This document shows, piece by piece, positions 62,784 through 64,000 of a stretch of DNA of 64,000 bases (position 1 is the first letter of the stretch; each line of letters opens with the position of its first letter). Location of the stretch: NCBI GenBank assembly GCA_022566535.1, contig JADFIR010000006.1:1-64000 (forward strand). Reading direction: 5' to 3'. The notes beneath the pieces are model-generated. The model was not told the origin of the DNA and did no database searches. It was given only the letters and a program-made list of their open reading frames with translations. Both the position numbers and the translations under genes were made by a program. Origin of the DNA: Planctomycetota bacterium (lineage in GTDB: Bacteria; Planctomycetota; Phycisphaerae; Phycisphaerales; SM1A02).

Positions 62784-64000
62784 TTATCCGAGAAGGGCGA
62801 GGATTGCTGTCGGCTGCTGATTGGCGATCGCCAGGGCCTGAGTGGCGGCCTGAACCATGATCTGACGCCGAGTGAGCTCCGCGGTCTCCGCGGCGAAGTC
62901 GGTGTCGCGAATCGCCGCCTCGGCCGCAGCCGTGTTCTCGAAGGCAATTCGCAGGCTGTTGATCGTGGCCCCGATCGTGTTCTTCTGGAACGCGCCGAGC
63001 CGGCCACGCAGGCTCGAGACCTGCTTCACGGCCTCGTCAACGATCTTCTGGCCGAGCGCCAGATCGCCGTTGATGACGTTGGCGGTGCCGCCGGAACTCA
63101 TCGAGGTGAGAAAGCCGACGCCCGACTTGCCCAGGTTGCCGGTGGTCACGGTCTCGATGCCCAGCGACACCTTGCCCGAGAGGCTCACATCCGGCGAGAG
63201 GTTGAAGTTGGCCCCGCCGCCGGTGATGGTGAACGAGGTGACGGCTCCATCGACGTTCAGCGCGCTGGTGCCGTCTATGGTGACCGAGACATCGAAGCCG
63301 GCGGTGGCGACCCGGGCCTCCAGACCGTCGGCAGTCGACTGGATGCCGTTGATCAGGACCGTCGCGTCTCGACCAAAGTCTTTCAGGTCGTCGGTGTTGG
63401 TGCCGGCTGGTAGGTCCAGGACATGGTTGCCGGCTCCGCCTTCGATCTGTTTGACCCGGACGAACTCAGCCGACCCGTATCCCAGCGAACGCATCTCGAC
63501 GAGATTGGTGTCGGTGGAGTTCTGCACGGCGGAGACGCCGATCGCGTCCTTGAAGGTGTTGATCGCCGAGATGATGTTCGCCTGAGTGCTGCCCGAGGCG
63601 AACGTGAACTGCTGGACCCCATCGGCGCCCGTGACCTCGATGGTGAGCGTGCCGCCAGGCGAGAAGGTGGCCCCGGTGGACAGATACACCTCGGCGGTCT
63701 GGCCCGAGGTTACCACGGTGATGTTCACGTCCAAGTTCGCGCCAGCGGGAAGTCGAGCAGAGTTGATGGTCACATCGGTTAGCGACGTGGCGACGCCTGC
63801 CGTGGTGTAGTCGAAGTTGCCGTTGAGCAATTTGGAGCCCTGGAAGCTGGTGTCGTTGGCCAAACGGTCGATCGTCTGCAGGATCGAGTCGATCTGCAGC
63901 TGATTCGCTTCCTTTTCCTCTTGGGAAAGCCCGGCTTCATTAGCGCTGGCCCCGATGAGGCCCTGCAACTCCACGATCAGGTTGGCGATGCCCTGCAGAC
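62784..64000 (-). CDS. fliC: Flagellin (3' part, gene runs off the window)
   Basis: About 405 residues are visible; the frame is open at the window edge (…LQGIANLIVELQG), so the true start lies beyond 64000. RLANDTSFQGSKLLNGNFDY is the N-terminal D1 region, and the C terminus (SLRIAFENTAAAEAAIRDTDFAAETAELTRRQIMVQAATQALAIANQQPTA, then ILALLG) is the conserved D1/D0 end that polymerises. The middle (TVTSGQTAEVYLSTG..., IDGTSALNVDGAVTSF) is the variable surface domain. Ends with a strong terminator. Confidence 0.92.
   Translation of the reverse strand, partial: LQGIANLIVELQGLIGASANEAGLSQEEKEANQLQIDSILQTIDRLANDTSFQGSKLLNGNFDYTTAGVATSLTDVTINSARLPAGANLDVNITVVTSGQTAEVYLSTGATFSPGGTLTIEVTGADGVQQFTFASGSTQANIISAINTFKDAIGVSAVQNSTDTNLVEMRSLGYGSAEFVRVKQIEGGAGNHVLDLPAGTNTDDLKDFGRDATVLINGIQSTADGLEARVATAGFDVSVTIDGTSALNVDGAVTSFTITGGGANFNLSPDVSLSGKVSLGIETVTTGNLGKSGVGFLTSMSSGGTANVINGDLALGQKIVDEAVKQVSSLRGRLGAFQKNTIGATINSLRIAFENTAAAEAAIRDTDFAAETAELTRRQIMVQAATQALAIANQQPTAILALLG

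Overview
The window is GC-rich chromosomal DNA that most resembles a planctomycete of the Phycisphaerae type. I base this on the gene repertoire rather than on any marker gene. It includes several secreted proteins ending in short PEP-CTERM-like tails (Pro-Gly-rich, hydrophobic, Arg4-5), dockerin-like double calcium loops at the ends of beta-helix and HAF-repeat proteins, an H-X9-DG-style pseudopilin, a long B12-dependent ribonucleotide reductase, and proteins with a CGYDLR...CPECG zinc ribbon.

Layout. 1-3841: secreted surface proteins on the minus strand (a truncated beta-helix protein and two tandem HAF/dockerin paralogues). 4311-18821: mostly housekeeping genes (sugar phosphate isomerase family, unknown secreted and coiled-coil proteins, queG, uvrD/pcrA, dcd, nrdJ, an orphan nuoA). 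18901-38586: a tRNA-Pro gene followed by a ~19.7-kb integrative element. 38588-45303: REP-associated tyrosine transposase (RAYT) copies and REP palindromes around a DCC-family gene, asnS, a receiver-like gene and groES-groEL. 45316-51903: a lipoprotein, unknown proteins, an AhpD-like protein, a zinc-ribbon protein, and a LemA / HtpX-like / membrane protein / LemA cluster. 52017-64000: PEP-CTERM proteins (one frameshifted), ruvB, a pseudopilin, a divergent transsulfuration pair (cystathionine beta-synthase and gamma-lyase/synthase types), pgi, a family 9 glycosyltransferase and the 3' part of a flagellin gene.

The integrative element is the most informative region. The 3' part of tRNA-Pro (18930-18975) recurs at 38541-38586 with 44 of 46 bases identical. 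The two differences are base-pair partners in the T stem, so the stem is preserved. GGTACAAACC motifs lie just inside both ends: four on the left (three direct at 12-bp period, one inverted) and two on the right, also at 12 bp. They look like arm-type sites for the integrase. A hairpin that fits the tRNA terminator sits directly after the right att copy, about 19.6 kb from the tRNA it presumably served. Next to the tRNA lie integrase, XRE repressor, excisionase-like HTH protein, RepA-like AAA ATPase, unknown proteins and a helically phased repeat array. The cargo includes an OLD-family ATPase/TOPRIM nuclease (probable anti-phage), a three-gene overlapping operon led by a papain-like-fold protein, a dockerin beta-helix protein, and a translationally coupled pair of a short clamp-loader-like AAA+ protein and a second tyrosine recombinase. 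I found no precedent from memory for the last pair, and it is my best candidate for an undescribed system.

Outside the element, the core genome carries several families of structured intergenic repeats. Three have two hairpins closed by an outer stem and abut the stop codon of the upstream gene; in two of them the hairpin loops are mutually complementary. Another family (17476, 49341) keeps its outer sequence but has an inner stem that differs between copies while still pairing. Together with the two RAYT genes, this suggests active or recent REPIN-type dispersal.
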